Shown: in pieces, positions 7,477 to 16,412 of the stretch
Position numbering within the stretch: position 1 is the first letter of the stretch
Layout: every line of letters starts with the position of its first letter
Assembly (NCBI GenBank): GCA_016786745.1
Contig: JAEUVS010000119.1
Location: 1 to 32,413 of the forward strand
Direction of reading: 5' to 3'
Source of the DNA: Chitinophagaceae bacterium
Lineage (GTDB): Bacteria; Bacteroidota; Bacteroidia; Chitinophagales; Chitinophagaceae
DNA length: 32,413 nt
The notes under the pieces: model-generated
Database searches by the model: none
The model's input: the letters and a program-made list of their open reading frames with translations, nothing else
Told to the model about the DNA's origin: nothing
Translations under genes and position numbers: made by a program

Positions 7477-8412
7477 ATGAGCCTTATGCGTGGAAATTGG
7501 CGCGTGGCGCTGGCTTTAGCGTTCTTTGTTTTTGCGATTTTCAGTGCCTGCAAAAAAAACAGGATTCCATCGCAATACCCTCCTCCCTTCATTCCCGGCG
7601 ATACTATTCCAAAAGATTCCATTCCCGGCAAAGATTCAATACCCGGTAACGACACTATTCCGGGAACAGATACGCTGCCACAGGAGCCTGCAAAACCTGC
7701 CTATAACCAGGTGGCGGTTCATACCACGATTAACAGCAACGTCGGTGGATTTTACGAAGCGTTACCATTATCGTACGACAGTACAGATAAAAAATATCCG
7801 CTGCTGCTTTTTCTTCACGGAGGTGGTGAAATGGGTGACGGAGGCGAGCGCGATCTTCCGCTGCTTTTAAAAAATTCGGTGACACGAAGGTTATACCGCA
7901 AAACATTCCCCGTAAGTTTCAATATAAATGGCGAAGAGTTTTCGTTCATAGTGATCAGTCCACAGTTTAAACAGTGGCCCGTTGTGAACGACGTGAAAGC
8001 TATTCTTGATTTTGTTGTGAGTAATTATCGTGTGGATACAAAACGGATTTATCTCTCGGGTTTAAGTATGGGTGGAGGCGCTACGTGGGAATACGCGGGA
8101 TCGCAGTATGGCAAATCAATCGCTGCTATTGTTCCTATTTGTGGTGCATCGTGGGCCGACAGCGCCGTTGCCAAACGCATTGCTACCAACGATGTTCCCG
8201 GGTGGGCGTTTCATAATATGGACGACGATGCGGTTACTGTTAATTCAACAAAACGTTACGTAAATATTATTAATGCGCAACACCCGAACCATCCTGTGAG
8301 GATGACGTTATGGCCATTTGGCGGACATGATGCATGGACGCAGGCTAGCGATCCGGACTACAAAGAAGAGGGAAAAAATATTTACGAATGGATGTTACAA
8401 TATACCCGGTGA
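7477..8412 (+). CDS. Lipoprotein alpha/beta-hydrolase, putative esterase (copy 2)
   Basis: 311 residues. An in-frame ATG three codons in could also serve as start. The lipobox is FSAC (Cys25). Unlike copy 1, the mature N-terminus has a Pro-rich spacer of five- to six-residue units at about 39-68 (IPGDT, IPKDS, IPGKDS, IPGNDT, IPGTDT), which probably lifts the catalytic domain off the membrane. The hydrolase domain matches copy 1 throughout: LLLFLHGGGEMG, FSFIVISPQFKQWP, GLSMGGG with Ser197, MDDDAV with Asp249/250, and GGHDAW with His284. The same C-terminal NIYEWMLQY closes both. The two genes are a tandem duplication and are probably one transcript. Substrate unknown. Confidence 0.85.
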   Translation: MSLMRGNWRVALALAFFVFAIFSACKKNRIPSQYPPPFIPGDTIPKDSIPGKDSIPGNDTIPGTDTLPQEPAKPAYNQVAVHTTINSNVGGFYEALPLSYDSTDKKYPLLLFLHGGGEMGDGGERDLPLLLKNSVTRRLYRKTFPVSFNINGEEFSFIVISPQFKQWPVVNDVKAILDFVVSNYRVDTKRIYLSGLSMGGGATWEYAGSQYGKSIAAIVPICGASWADSAVAKRIATNDVPGWAFHNMDDDAVTVNSTKRYVNIINAQHPNHPVRMTLWPFGGHDAWTQASDPDYKEEGKNIYEWMLQYTR

Positions 8413-8429
8413 GGTGGGAATAATAATCA

Positions 8430-8552
8430 TCACATCCAGATATCCATGGTAGGATCCTCGATGTACTTTTCGTCAGCTAAATACTGAACATAAATTATTG
8501 CAACTGCGGCTACTGTACCTAATAATGCTGCCGCTAACAAGATTTTCTTCAT
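8430..8552 (-). CDS. Small membrane peptide, 40 residues
   Basis: A short gene on the minus strand between two plus-strand genes. It begins MKKILLAAALLG and continues TVAAVAIIYVQYLADEK, one hydrophobic helix flanked by a basic N-terminus and an acidic C-terminus ending MDIWM. The codons are ordinary and the composition is that of a real single-pass peptide. A perfect TAAATTTG promoter box lies about 50 bases upstream (8609-8602). No known family is recognised. It could be a membrane-protein modulator, or a cleaved signal peptide with a short tail. Confidence 0.6.
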   Translation of the reverse strand: MKKILLAAALLGTVAAVAIIYVQYLADEKYIEDPTMDIWM

Positions 8553-8601
8553 ACAGGACATTTGAGCATATACAGGCAATCGGTATGCCAAAGGCTCACA
8601 A

Positions 8602-8630
8602 CAAATTTATGCAAATTCTTTCTGTTTCAA
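8602..8630 (-). promoter_or_regulatory. Promoter for the small membrane peptide gene
   Basis: Minus strand TAAATTTG at 8609-8602 is a full match to TAnnTTTG. A weak -33 element (TTG, 8630-8628) lies 18 bases upstream. The start of the peptide gene at 8552 would leave a leader of roughly 43 bases. Confidence 0.5.
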
Positions 8631-8700
8631 CAACTTCACCTGCGGGTTAAATCTTTTTTATCAAAAGATAATAATGGATTTTACATTGTTATTTTACCGT

Positions 8701-9492
8701 ATGAAAAGGGTCTTTTTTCTTTTAATTATGGCGGTGTTTTTCTGTGTCCCTTTAAACACCTTTGGATGGGGTATGCTTGGCCATAGGGTGGTAGGCGGCA
8801 TAGCTGAACACCACCTTAACCCGAAAGCCCGGGCAGCTATAAAAAGGATTTTGGGTAACGAGTCGCTTGCTATGGCTGCAAGCTGGGCCGATTTTATAAA
8901 ATCCGACAGGTCGTACGATTACCTCGGGCCCTGGCACTACATAAATGTCAGCAGCGGAAAGTCGTACAGCCAGTTTATGCAATACCTGCAGGATGATACC
9001 GCTACCGACCTGTTTACTAAACTGAACCTGGTGATCAGTGAGCTGAAATCGGGAAAGTTGTCGAAAGAAAAGCAGGTCTTTTACCTGAAATTACTCGTAC
9101 ACCTCGTGGGCGACGCCCATCAGCCAATGCATATGGGCAGGCCTGAAGACAAAGGCGGCAACGACATAAGGGTGTCATGGTTTGGCCGGCCCACCAACCT
9201 GCACCGCGTTTGGGATGAACACCTCGTAGAGTTTCAACAGCTCAGTTATACAGAACATATTGCGGCTATTAATTTTACTACAGTGGCCCAAAGAGATAAA
9301 TGGATGCGGCAGCCGGTTAAGGAATGGCTATATGAATCGTACGCGGCGGCTCAGAAGATTTATTCGGGAGTGAAGATGGATGATAAGCTGTGGTACGACT
9401 ATAATTTTCAGTTTGTTGGTTTGATGAATGAGCAGCTGTTGAAGGGAGGCGTGAGGTTGGCGGGGTTATTGAATAATATTTTCGGAAAATAA
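8701..9492 (+). CDS. Secreted S1/P1-type zinc nuclease
   Basis: 263 residues from the ATG at 8701, which starts a signal peptide ending ...NTFG before Trp23. In this family the mature protein begins with Trp, whose backbone helps bind zinc, so the cut between Gly22 and Trp23 fits well (WGMLGHRVVGGIAEHHL). Other family marks are ASWADFIKSD, PWHYINV, LVHLVGDAHQPMHMG, GGNDIRV and NLHRVWDEHL, supplying the His and Asp ligands of three zinc ions. The enzyme would cut single-stranded DNA and RNA and remove 3' phosphates in the periplasm or outside, probably for nucleotide and phosphate scavenging. It stands alone between the esterase pair and the M16 gene. Confidence 0.93.
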   Translation: MKRVFFLLIMAVFFCVPLNTFGWGMLGHRVVGGIAEHHLNPKARAAIKRILGNESLAMAASWADFIKSDRSYDYLGPWHYINVSSGKSYSQFMQYLQDDTATDLFTKLNLVISELKSGKLSKEKQVFYLKLLVHLVGDAHQPMHMGRPEDKGGNDIRVSWFGRPTNLHRVWDEHLVEFQQLSYTEHIAAINFTTVAQRDKWMRQPVKEWLYESYAAAQKIYSGVKMDDKLWYDYNFQFVGLMNEQLLKGGVRLAGLLNNIFGK

Positions 9493-9579
9493 CCGCCATA
9501 TGCTTCCGATGTTAAAATATGTACGAGCGGTATCTCAATTACGTAAGAAATCTTTTATTTACAGGCAAATAGTCAAAAC

Positions 9580-12519
9580 ATGCTTAACCTCAGATTTGCC
9601 CTGGTTTTTTCCGTAATGCTTTCCTTTTTTTCTGCTTCCGCCCAAAACAAATACCAATGGAAGGAGGCCACATCGGCCGGTTATAAATACACCTATGTAA
9701 CCAACGACCCGATGAAAACCAGGTTTTACACCTTAAAAAACGGTTTAACGGTCATCCTCAGCCGAAACAACAAGGTTCCGCGTATCAAAACACTTATCGC
9801 GGTTCGCGCCGGCAGCAACAGCGACCCGAAAGACCATACCGGTCTCGCACACTATCTCGAGCACCTTCTTTTCAAGGGTACCTACCAATATGGCTCCCTC
9901 GATTCAACAAAAGAAAAAGAGTATCTCAACCAAATCACCTCATTATACGACCAGTATAATCAAACAACCGACGAGGCAAAGCGCAAGGAAATTTATAAAG
10001 TGATCGACAGCGTGTCGGGCGTAGCCGCGAAATATGCGATACCCGGCGAATACGAAAAGATGATGACCTCCATGGGCGCACAGGGAACAAACGCACATAC
10101 CTCGGTTGAAGAAACCGTGTATGAAGAAGACATTCCTTCCAATGCTGTCGACAAATTCCTCGCACTTCAATCGGAACGGTTCCGGAACCCGGTCTTCCGC
10201 CTTTTTCATACGGAGCTCGAGGCTGTTTATGAAGAAAAAAACCGTGGCCTCGACAACGATCTGAGAAAAGTGTGGGAAGCCATGCTTGCCACTATGTTCC
10301 CTCATCATAATTATGGTCAGCAAACAACCATCGGAACCATAGAACATCTTAAAAATCCATCATTACAGGCGATAAGAGAGTTTTACGATAAAAACTACGT
10401 GCCTTCAAACATGGCCATCATTTTTGCGGGAGACTTCAACCCCGATGAAGTGGTTAAAAAAATTGACAGGGCGTTTGCTTACATGCAAAATGTTAAGCAC
10501 GAAGATTACCAGGGGCCGAAAGAGGAGCCGGTAACGGCACCTGTAACAAGGGAAGTTTTTGGTCCCGATGCCGAGTTTGTTCAATTGGGCTTCAGGTTGC
10601 CCGGCGCGGATAACTACGATGAAGTAGTGAAACTGGCGGTTGTAGACAATTTATTGTCGAACGGAAGGGCTGGCCTGATGGACATTAACCTGAACAAGCA
10701 ACAAAAGCTGCTTACAGCCGGCACGGATGTACAATCCTGGAGGGATTATTCAATTCTTGTTCTTTCCGGTAAAGCTAAAGAAGGGCAATCGCTTGAAGAG
10801 GTGAGGGACCTGCTATTGTCGCAGATCGAATTGCTGCGCAAGGGAGAGTTTGATGAATCGCTTATCAAGGCAATCGTGGCGAATTATAAACTGGTGGAAC
10901 TGCAAGGGCTCGATAACAACGACAACCGCGCGAGCAGCATCATGCAATCTTTCATCCTTCACCGCGGAAAAATGTGGGACAGGGATGTGGCATTTCTCGA
11001 TGAAATGGCGAAGGTGACAAAGAAAGATGTTGTTGCTTTTGTTAATCAATACCTCAACAATAACTACGTTGGCGTTTTCAAAAAGAAAGGAGATAATAAA
11101 AATGTGCAGAAAGTTGAAAAGCCACCGATCACGCCTGTTCCGGTAAACAACGACGACCAATCTGATTTCTTTAAGAAGATTGTGGCGATGCCTGTTAGCG
11201 ACTTACAACCCAAGTGGCTGGACTACGACAAGGAAATCACAAAATCGAAGATAGGACAAGCGCCGGTGCTGTATGTGCAGAACAAAGACAACGAGCTTTT
11301 CCGCCTTCATTACCGCTTCGATGTGGGCAATTACAACAACAAGCTTCTGTCGTTTGCCGCGAACTACCTGCAATACATTGGCGATGGCAAAAACAGCGCT
11401 GAAGAAATTACAAGACAGTTTTACAATCTCGCCTGCAGCTTTAGAATAGATGCCAGGTCCGACTACACGACGATTACGCTGAGTGGCCTGCAGGAGAACT
11501 TTGATAAAGCGGTCAGTTTGTTTGAAAACCTGATGAAGAACTGCGCTCCCGACGAGGTGGCGTTGAAAAACCTGAAGGGAAGAATCATGAAAAGCCGCTC
11601 TGATGCTAAATTGAATAAAAGCAGCATCGCGAGGGGACTTACTAATTACGCTATTTACGGACCTAAAAATCCGTTCAACTATGTTGTATCGAACGATGAG
11701 TTAAATGCTGTAACTGCGCAGCAGCTTACAGATCTTTTGCATAATATGTTCAAATGGAAGCATACCATTATTTATTATGGTCCGAAAACACTTACCGCAT
11801 TCATCGAAGGCATCAAAAAAATACATCCCGTTCCAGCAGAGTTCGCTGCTGCGCCTGAAGCGGTAAAGTTTGAGAAGAAAGATCCTGATCATAACAGCGT
11901 TTTATTTACTCCCTACGACATGGTGCAATCGGAAATAACCTGGGTAAGCAATTCAATGGTGTACGATCCGTCGAAATTGAGTGTAATAGAATTGTTTAAT
12001 AGTTATTTCGGTGGCGACATGGGTTCGATTGTTTTTCAAACGATACGCGAATCGAAAGCGCTGGCGTATTCGACTTATGCGTTCTATCTCGCCCCTGATA
12101 AGAAAAATGGCAGGTACACAACGCTCGCTTATGTAGGAAGCCAGGCCGATAAAATGAATGAAGCAGTGGCCGCAATGAACGCACTGATGAAGGATCTTCC
12201 AAAAACGGAAAAAGTGCTAGCGGCTTCGAAGGAAAATATCCGCAAGAATCTCGCGAGTGAACGCATAACGGAAGATGACATCGTTTTTAGTTATCTCGCG
12301 GCGCAAAGGCTCGGATTGAATACAGATTACCGTAAGGACATTTATGACAAAGTGGAATCGCTCACGTTCGAGGATATTAAAAATTTCCACTCACAATATA
12401 TCTCAGGTAAAAACTATACCTATTGTGTTATCGCTTCAGCCGACAAGATCAACATGGATGATCTGAAAAAGATCGGAGATGTGAAGCAATTGTCGCTTGA
12501 CGAGATTTTCGGGTATTAA
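9580..12519 (+). CDS. Secreted M16 (insulinase/pitrilysin) zinc peptidase
   Basis: 979 residues. A signal peptide ends at SASAQ (about residue 21), so the protein acts in the periplasm or outside. The inverted zinc motif HxxEH is present as HYLEH at residues 91-95, in GLAHYLEHLLFKGT, with the third ligand a Glu near 218-219 (ELEAVYEEKNRG). Two M16 homology halves follow: the first catalytic, the second (from about residue 540) lacking the motif and serving as the closing shell, as in full-length pitrilysin-type members. The likely job is degradation of peptides of modest size. There is no operon partner. Its last 84 bases overlap the converging treY gene. Confidence 0.93.
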   Translation: MLNLRFALVFSVMLSFFSASAQNKYQWKEATSAGYKYTYVTNDPMKTRFYTLKNGLTVILSRNNKVPRIKTLIAVRAGSNSDPKDHTGLAHYLEHLLFKGTYQYGSLDSTKEKEYLNQITSLYDQYNQTTDEAKRKEIYKVIDSVSGVAAKYAIPGEYEKMMTSMGAQGTNAHTSVEETVYEEDIPSNAVDKFLALQSERFRNPVFRLFHTELEAVYEEKNRGLDNDLRKVWEAMLATMFPHHNYGQQTTIGTIEHLKNPSLQAIREFYDKNYVPSNMAIIFAGDFNPDEVVKKIDRAFAYMQNVKHEDYQGPKEEPVTAPVTREVFGPDAEFVQLGFRLPGADNYDEVVKLAVVDNLLSNGRAGLMDINLNKQQKLLTAGTDVQSWRDYSILVLSGKAKEGQSLEEVRDLLLSQIELLRKGEFDESLIKAIVANYKLVELQGLDNNDNRASSIMQSFILHRGKMWDRDVAFLDEMAKVTKKDVVAFVNQYLNNNYVGVFKKKGDNKNVQKVEKPPITPVPVNNDDQSDFFKKIVAMPVSDLQPKWLDYDKEITKSKIGQAPVLYVQNKDNELFRLHYRFDVGNYNNKLLSFAANYLQYIGDGKNSAEEITRQFYNLACSFRIDARSDYTTITLSGLQENFDKAVSLFENLMKNCAPDEVALKNLKGRIMKSRSDAKLNKSSIARGLTNYAIYGPKNPFNYVVSNDELNAVTAQQLTDLLHNMFKWKHTIIYYGPKTLTAFIEGIKKIHPVPAEFAAAPEAVKFEKKDPDHNSVLFTPYDMVQSEITWVSNSMVYDPSKLSVIELFNSYFGGDMGSIVFQTIRESKALAYSTYAFYLAPDKKNGRYTTLAYVGSQADKMNEAVAAMNALMKDLPKTEKVLAASKENIRKNLASERITEDDIVFSYLAAQRLGLNTDYRKDIYDKVESLTFEDIKNFHSQYISGKNYTYCVIASADKINMDDLKKIGDVKQLSLDEIFGY

Positions 12520-14634
12520 ACCATGCAGCGCCTCGGTAAAATCATGCTGATCGTTATCAATCAGCGCAAATGTTACCGGAACTATTACAATAATTGCAGA
12601 GCGGCCATGTTTGCGCATAAAAGCAATAACGTGGTCGCAATATTTTCCGACAACTTTCAACGGAATATAATCGCCCTGAGTTAAGAGTTCAGAATATTGT
12701 TCCCGTATCTTAAGCAATTGGTGGAGCACATACAATTTAATTTCACCGTTCGACCATTCTGAATTTCCCCCTCTCAGAATAATTTTTCTTTTTACAAAAT
12801 CGACCGGCCGCCTGTTGTCGGGATCAACAAGGCTCAAATCCCACAGCTCCGTTCCCTGGTATACGTCCGGGATACCAGGGCAGGTAAATTTGAGGACAAG
12901 CTGTGCAAGTGAATTGGTTATTCCGTAGTGTGAAATTTTCTCAAGAAGAGGTTCAAATGTTTTCCTGAAGGATGAGTTTTCCTGTATCAACTTTTTAGCG
13001 AAGTTGATGCACGCTTCTTCATACCGAACATTTGGTTCTGTCCAATTCGTGTGCACCTTTGCTTCGCGCAATGCTTTCTGAAGGTACTCCGCGATCCGGC
13101 CAGGATATTTTTCTATCTCTTCTTTTTCATGGATTGAAGGAAAACTGCCTACGAGTGTTTGATAAATAAAATATTCATCGTTTTTATCGGGGAACCCATC
13201 TTCTTTTAAAGATTCGTTTTCTTTCATCCAGTTTAAAACGAGTGTTCTCCATTCAGCCGGGAAGCATGAGACCGCATTCAGCCGGGCGCGAACATCCTCG
13301 CCGCGTTTTGTATCGTGCGTGGAGCTTCCGTTGAGCGATAATGGCCAGTGTTTTTGACGGTGAATCATCATCTCGTGGAAATCCGCAATCGTGTATCCGA
13401 AAAATTCAGGTGAATCACCCACTTCATTATGCCCAACGAACCTGTTGCAGGTGTACATCAGCGTGTCCTCAACGCCTTTCGCCATCAGCGGGCCTGTAAA
13501 CTGCATACACCTGTTGTAAAACTTTTTAACGCCTTCGCCGGCTTTGCCCTTATCGCGCTCCATTACCGGTACACAGTCGCCGTAGTATCGGTAAACGGGA
13601 CAGTTGACGAGGTAGTCCGCAATCAGTTTCCTGGTTTCTTCATCGTTCATGTTGTCAGCGAGACCGCATTCCCTGTACAATCTCGTGAGGTTATCGAGTT
13701 CGCCCTGCATGTGTTGATGCAGTATATGCGATTTTTTCTCCGCGATTTGTTGCTGTACTGGTTTATTGTCGCCGGTTATATCATAATACAATGTCGTGAA
13801 TTCAAATTCGGCGTTGCGATAGGTAAACAGGTTGTTAACCATGCCAAGAAAATCGTATCCTGAGTTGCCCTGCACATGCCAGTTTGCCGACATGCTTTCA
13901 CCTGGTTCAAGAATTTTTTCCACTATAATGTAAGCGCTTTCACCTGCGAGCTTTCGCAGGTCGCGGAGATATTTTTCGGGGTCGTACAGTCCATCGATGT
14001 GATCAACACGCAGGCCATCAAAAATATTTTCATCGCAGAGTTTTTTTATCAGGGTGTGATAGTGATTGAACACGTGATCGTCCTGGATATTTGTGCATAT
14101 CAACCCGTTTACGAGAAAGAAACGGCGATAGTTAATTTTTTTGTCCGTGTCCTGCCACGGAATAAGAACATAGTGTTCGGCTGAAGGAAACCTCTTCTTT
14201 AAAATCTTTTCAAGCTCGCTGCCGGGGAACGGCACGATCAGTTTATTGCCAAACTCCGGGTGGTTCCAGGTAATATCGAAATACGAAGCGTATTCGGAAG
14301 AACGTCCCTTTTCGAGTACATCCATCAACCACTGATTATTCTCATGAAAGGCCAGGTGGTTCGGAACGATGTCCTGCAACCAGTACATATTTCTTTTTTT
14401 CAGTTCGGCAGAAATTCTTCGCAACTGGTCTTCCGTGCCTATTTCAGGATTTATACGATTGGGATCCGTGCCGTCGTAACCGTGAGTGCTTCCTGGTGTG
14501 GCCTCAAAAACCGGGGATGCATAAATTGTTTTTACGCCGAGGGAATGCAGGTACGGAATTATCTTTTCAAGATCTGAGAATGTAAAATTTTTATTGAATT
14601 GAATACGATAAGTGGAAACAGGATTAATGCTCAT
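12436..14634 (-). CDS. treY: Malto-oligosyltrehalose synthase
   Basis: 732 residues, normal for the family. It converts the reducing end of malto-oligosaccharides to a trehalosyl unit by intramolecular transglucosylation in the cytoplasm. The GH13 barrel starts at once (STYRIQFNKNFTF, then YASPVFEATPGSTHGYDGTDP). The nucleophile is Asp211 in GLRVDHIDGL and the acid is Glu239 in YIIVEKIL. Family-specific KGVEDTLMY and PGIPDVYQGTELWDLSLVDPDNRR are present. It overlaps treZ by four bases (ATGA), so translation is coupled. The last 28 codons run into the 3' end of the M16 gene. The closing segment LHISDLFQIIHVDL resembles the usual TreY end, so the overlap looks genuine rather than a lost stop, though this is a judgement from pattern only. 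Confidence 0.95.
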   Translation of the reverse strand: MSINPVSTYRIQFNKNFTFSDLEKIIPYLHSLGVKTIYASPVFEATPGSTHGYDGTDPNRINPEIGTEDQLRRISAELKKRNMYWLQDIVPNHLAFHENNQWLMDVLEKGRSSEYASYFDITWNHPEFGNKLIVPFPGSELEKILKKRFPSAEHYVLIPWQDTDKKINYRRFFLVNGLICTNIQDDHVFNHYHTLIKKLCDENIFDGLRVDHIDGLYDPEKYLRDLRKLAGESAYIIVEKILEPGESMSANWHVQGNSGYDFLGMVNNLFTYRNAEFEFTTLYYDITGDNKPVQQQIAEKKSHILHQHMQGELDNLTRLYRECGLADNMNDEETRKLIADYLVNCPVYRYYGDCVPVMERDKGKAGEGVKKFYNRCMQFTGPLMAKGVEDTLMYTCNRFVGHNEVGDSPEFFGYTIADFHEMMIHRQKHWPLSLNGSSTHDTKRGEDVRARLNAVSCFPAEWRTLVLNWMKENESLKEDGFPDKNDEYFIYQTLVGSFPSIHEKEEIEKYPGRIAEYLQKALREAKVHTNWTEPNVRYEEACINFAKKLIQENSSFRKTFEPLLEKISHYGITNSLAQLVLKFTCPGIPDVYQGTELWDLSLVDPDNRRPVDFVKRKIILRGGNSEWSNGEIKLYVLHQLLKIREQYSELLTQGDYIPLKVVGKYCDHVIAFMRKHGRSAIIVIVPVTFALIDNDQHDFTEALHGLIPENLVKRQLLHISDLFQIIHVDLVG

Positions 14635-16412
14635 CTTCTCTCAAAAATTATTATTGATTCTGCACGAATGAGTTGATCTGACGGTGATCCCGATGAATCG
14701 AAAATTTTTTTGTACTGCTTAGCCGCTGCAAGCGGAACAGGCTGATCCTTATCCGAAAAATTCAAAAAGCATTCCAGCCGCTGTTCGTCGGACCATCGCT
14801 GCAGTTTAAGAATTTTTGTTTCTACATCGGCTTCCGCCAGCGTTTTCTTGCGGTCCGTGTTTGCGAGGGCAGGCAATGTTTTTCGCAGGGCTATTAACTT
14901 TTTATAATAGCCGAACATACTTTTATGAGTTACGTTGTTCAACAAATCCCATTGCAGCATTGAATCGGTAAAAGTTTTTTCGAGCCTCGGGTCGGGTGGT
15001 TCGCCCTGCCAATTGAAATAGCTGAATTCTTCTTTCCTTCCTTTGTTAACGAGCGCAGCGAGTTTTTCATCAGTATGACTGATAAAAAACAGGAAAGGAT
15101 GCGGCTCGGCCCATTCTTCTCCCATAAATAACATGGGTATGTAGGGACTAACAATAACCGCCGCAGCGAGCAATTTGCACATTTCCATACTTACAAGCTG
15201 GCTGGTACGTTCACCGAGCATGCGGTTACCCGTTTGATCGTGGTTTTGCGAAAAAACCACGAATTGCCTGCCGGGGTTGTTTGTTTTCGCCCCAAATAAC
15301 TTTTTCCTGTGCAACGAATACTGGCCATCATACACATAGGCGTCGTTATACGATTTTGCTAAATGTTCGATGCCATTGAAGTCTGAATAATATCCTTCAG
15401 GTTTTTGTCCTGACGTTACACGAAGGGCGTGATGAAATTCATCTATCCATTGCGCATCTGCGCCATAGCCACCTTTGTTGTATGGATTGATGAATACAGG
15501 ATCGTTTAAATCCAACTCGGTGATCAAATAATATTTCCGGCCGTTGTTTTTTTCCAGTTCATCAACGTGCTGCCTGATTTCTTTAACAATGTGAGTGGGG
15601 CTTAAATCTTTTATCGCATGAACAGCATCCATCCGCAGCGCATCGATATGAAAATCCCTGAACCACATTAGCACATTCTCAATAAAATATTCCCTGACGC
15701 CATCACACCATGCGTCGTCGAAATTTAGCGCCTGTCCCCAGGGTGTTTTGTATTTGCCAGTAAAATACGGTGCGAACTGGGCCAGGTAGTTTCCTTCGGG
15801 ACCGATATGATTGTAGATGACATCAAGCACAACCGCGATATTGTTTTTATGACATTCATCCACCAACTTTTGCAAAGCCTGGGCGCCTCCGTATGAATGT
15901 TGAACGGCGAAAGGATAAACACCATCGTAGCCCCAGTTTCTGTCGCCCGGGAACTGACCCACCGGCATAATTTCGATCGCGGTTATGCCCAGGTCGAGCA
16001 GGTGGGGAATTTTTTTGATAATTCCTTCGAAATTGTGTTCGGGTGAAAAAGTACCGGTGTGCAGTTCGTAAATAATATATTTTTCGAGCGGAATATTTTT
16101 CCATGAAGAATCGCTCCATCTGAAGACGTTTAGATTTATTGCTTCGGAAGAACCATGCACCCCTTCGGGCTGTGAAAGCGATGCAGGATCAGGAAGCGGA
16201 TCAAGGTCATCAATTGAAATTTTATATCGTGTGCCGGGCTGAATTTCTTTTGTAATAGATTTCCAGTAGCGGTTTTCGTTTATCAAATCAATTTTTCCAT
16301 CTTCTAAAACAATACTCACTTTATGTGCCAGTGGAGCCCATATGGCAATCTCTGCCACGCCATTCTTATCAAAATTTACACCGATACTTCTCCTACCTGT
16401 TTTTACGCGCAT
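14631..16412 (-). CDS. treZ: Malto-oligosyltrehalose trehalohydrolase
   Basis: 593 residues. It releases free trehalose from the maltooligosyl trehalose made by TreY. The N-terminal beta-sandwich (residues ~1-100; VAEIAIWAPLAHKVSIVL) is followed by the GH13 barrel: YELHTGTFSPEHNF, PVGQFPGDRNWGYDGVYPFAV and VVLDVIYNHIGPEGNYL, which is typical of TreZ. The nucleophile is Asp262 (IDALRMDAVHAI), the acid Glu299 (LITELDLND) and the transition-state stabiliser is in FSQNHDQTGNR. Its start overlaps glgX by 20 bases and its stop overlaps treY by 4, so the three genes form one tightly coupled operon. Confidence 0.95.
   Translation of the reverse strand: MRVKTGRRSIGVNFDKNGVAEIAIWAPLAHKVSIVLEDGKIDLINENRYWKSITKEIQPGTRYKISIDDLDPLPDPASLSQPEGVHGSSEAINLNVFRWSDSSWKNIPLEKYIIYELHTGTFSPEHNFEGIIKKIPHLLDLGITAIEIMPVGQFPGDRNWGYDGVYPFAVQHSYGGAQALQKLVDECHKNNIAVVLDVIYNHIGPEGNYLAQFAPYFTGKYKTPWGQALNFDDAWCDGVREYFIENVLMWFRDFHIDALRMDAVHAIKDLSPTHIVKEIRQHVDELEKNNGRKYYLITELDLNDPVFINPYNKGGYGADAQWIDEFHHALRVTSGQKPEGYYSDFNGIEHLAKSYNDAYVYDGQYSLHRKKLFGAKTNNPGRQFVVFSQNHDQTGNRMLGERTSQLVSMEMCKLLAAAVIVSPYIPMLFMGEEWAEPHPFLFFISHTDEKLAALVNKGRKEEFSYFNWQGEPPDPRLEKTFTDSMLQWDLLNNVTHKSMFGYYKKLIALRKTLPALANTDRKKTLAEADVETKILKLQRWSDEQRLECFLNFSDKDQPVPLAAAKQYKKIFDSSGSPSDQLIRAESIIIFERR

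Noticed and set aside
8651..8669. ATCTTTT/AAAAGAT hairpin before the S1/P1 nuclease gene as a terminator
   Set aside because: All-AT-rich stem with one GC pair per arm, no T-run after it, and no plus-strand gene ends close by.
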